Origin: an uncultured Paracoccaceae bacterium
Lineage (GTDB): Bacteria > Pseudomonadota > Alphaproteobacteria > Rhodobacterales > Rhodobacteraceae
Length of the DNA stretch: 6,477 bases
Assembly (NCBI GenBank): GCA_937916485.1
Contig: CALFSV010000125.1
Span: forward strand, 1 to 6,477
Direction: 5' to 3'
Shown here: positions 6,325 to 6,477 of the stretch, one piece after another
How positions within the stretch are numbered: the stretch's first letter is position 1
Layout: the number at the start of each line of letters is the position of its first letter
Program-made: the position numbers and the translations under genes
Notes under the pieces: model-generated
Told to the model about the DNA's origin: nothing
Database searches by the model: none
The model's input: only the letters and a program-made list of their open reading frames with translations

Positions 6325-6477
6325 GGCACTGTCAGACAAAACGAGCTTAAGACGGAGCGGGCTGTTTCGCAGCCTCGCCGTATGACAAAACACTCCCCAT
6401 TCAGGTACTTTGAAACAAGCTCAGAGATCATCCGCTTGGCTGTGATGCTGTACGTTCGTTTTCCGCTCTCACTCCGT
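6325..6477 (+). mobile_element. Left part of an IS6-family insertion sequence, cut by the window end
   Basis: The terminus GGCACTGTCAGAC (6325-6337) has the GGCACTGT start typical of IS6 ends and is followed by the transposase ATG 57 bp later. It matches the left-hand fossil base for base in layout and has the same orientation. The preceding 8 bp, TACCTCAA, would be one copy of the target duplication if the far end is intact; that end lies outside the window. Confidence 0.85.
6382..6477 (+). CDS. IS6-family transposase, N-terminal part (truncated by window end)
   Basis: Thirty-two codons are visible from ATG 6382, beginning MTKHSPFRYFETSSEIIRLA and ending MLYVRFPLSLR at the last base of the window. 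The I-I-x-x-A-V-x-x-Y-x-R-(F/Y)-x-L-S-x-R pattern is the N-terminal helix-turn-helix region of IS6/IS26-type DDE transposases, which are about 230-240 residues long. No stop or frameshift is present in the visible part, so this copy may be intact. The DDE motif cannot be checked here. Confidence 0.85.
   Translation, partial: MTKHSPFRYFETSSEIIRLAVMLYVRFPLSLR

Overview
The window looks like chromosomal DNA of an alphaproteobacterium, most probably Rhodobacterales (Roseobacter-type). The protein sequences resemble that group in my recollection, the base composition is moderate, and the flanking insertion sequences have an IS6-family transposase N-terminus of the kind seen there. No database search was possible, so the taxonomy is inference.

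The core (649-4980, all minus strand) is a compact four-gene nitrogen-assimilation operon, transcribed right to left: glxB (N-terminal-nucleophile glutamine amidotransferase), glxC (GXGXG beta-helix), glxD (FMN-binding glutamate-synthase-like barrel) and glnT (type III glutamine synthetase). Spacings are 1, 11 and 69 nt. The first three genes are the three domains of a glutamate synthase large subunit carried as separate proteins. The same layout serves either glutamine/glutamate metabolism (glxBCD-glnT) or the N-methylglutamate route of methylamine use (mgsABC-gmaS). No mgd (N-methylglutamate dehydrogenase) gene is present, so I use the glx/glnT names and treat the methylamine role as an open alternative. 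A sigma70-like promoter candidate lies 46 nt upstream of the glxB start.

Upstream of the operon (4981-5530) is a gene-poor stretch. It holds a short plus-strand fragment that reads like the N-terminus of an ammonium transporter and then loses the family sequence. Next comes an XRE-cupin regulator (5531-6184, minus), the likely local controller.

Both edges carry IS6-family insertion sequences in the same orientation. On the right, a terminus at 6325 is followed 57 bp later by a transposase start that runs off the window. On the left, 44-571 is a fossil of a related element: it keeps both termini, the first ~9 codons and the last ~26 codons of the transposase, while the middle is lost and filled by GC-rich nested inverted repeats. 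The operon and regulator therefore sit between two directly repeated IS6 elements, the geometry of an IS6-type pseudo-compound transposon, although the left copy is dead.

I see no RNA genes and no CRISPR array. I did not find a new defence or other undescribed system. The most notable points are the IS6 fossil and bracket, the decayed transporter, the nested palindromes, and a glutamate-synthase-like barrel without Fe-S cysteines.
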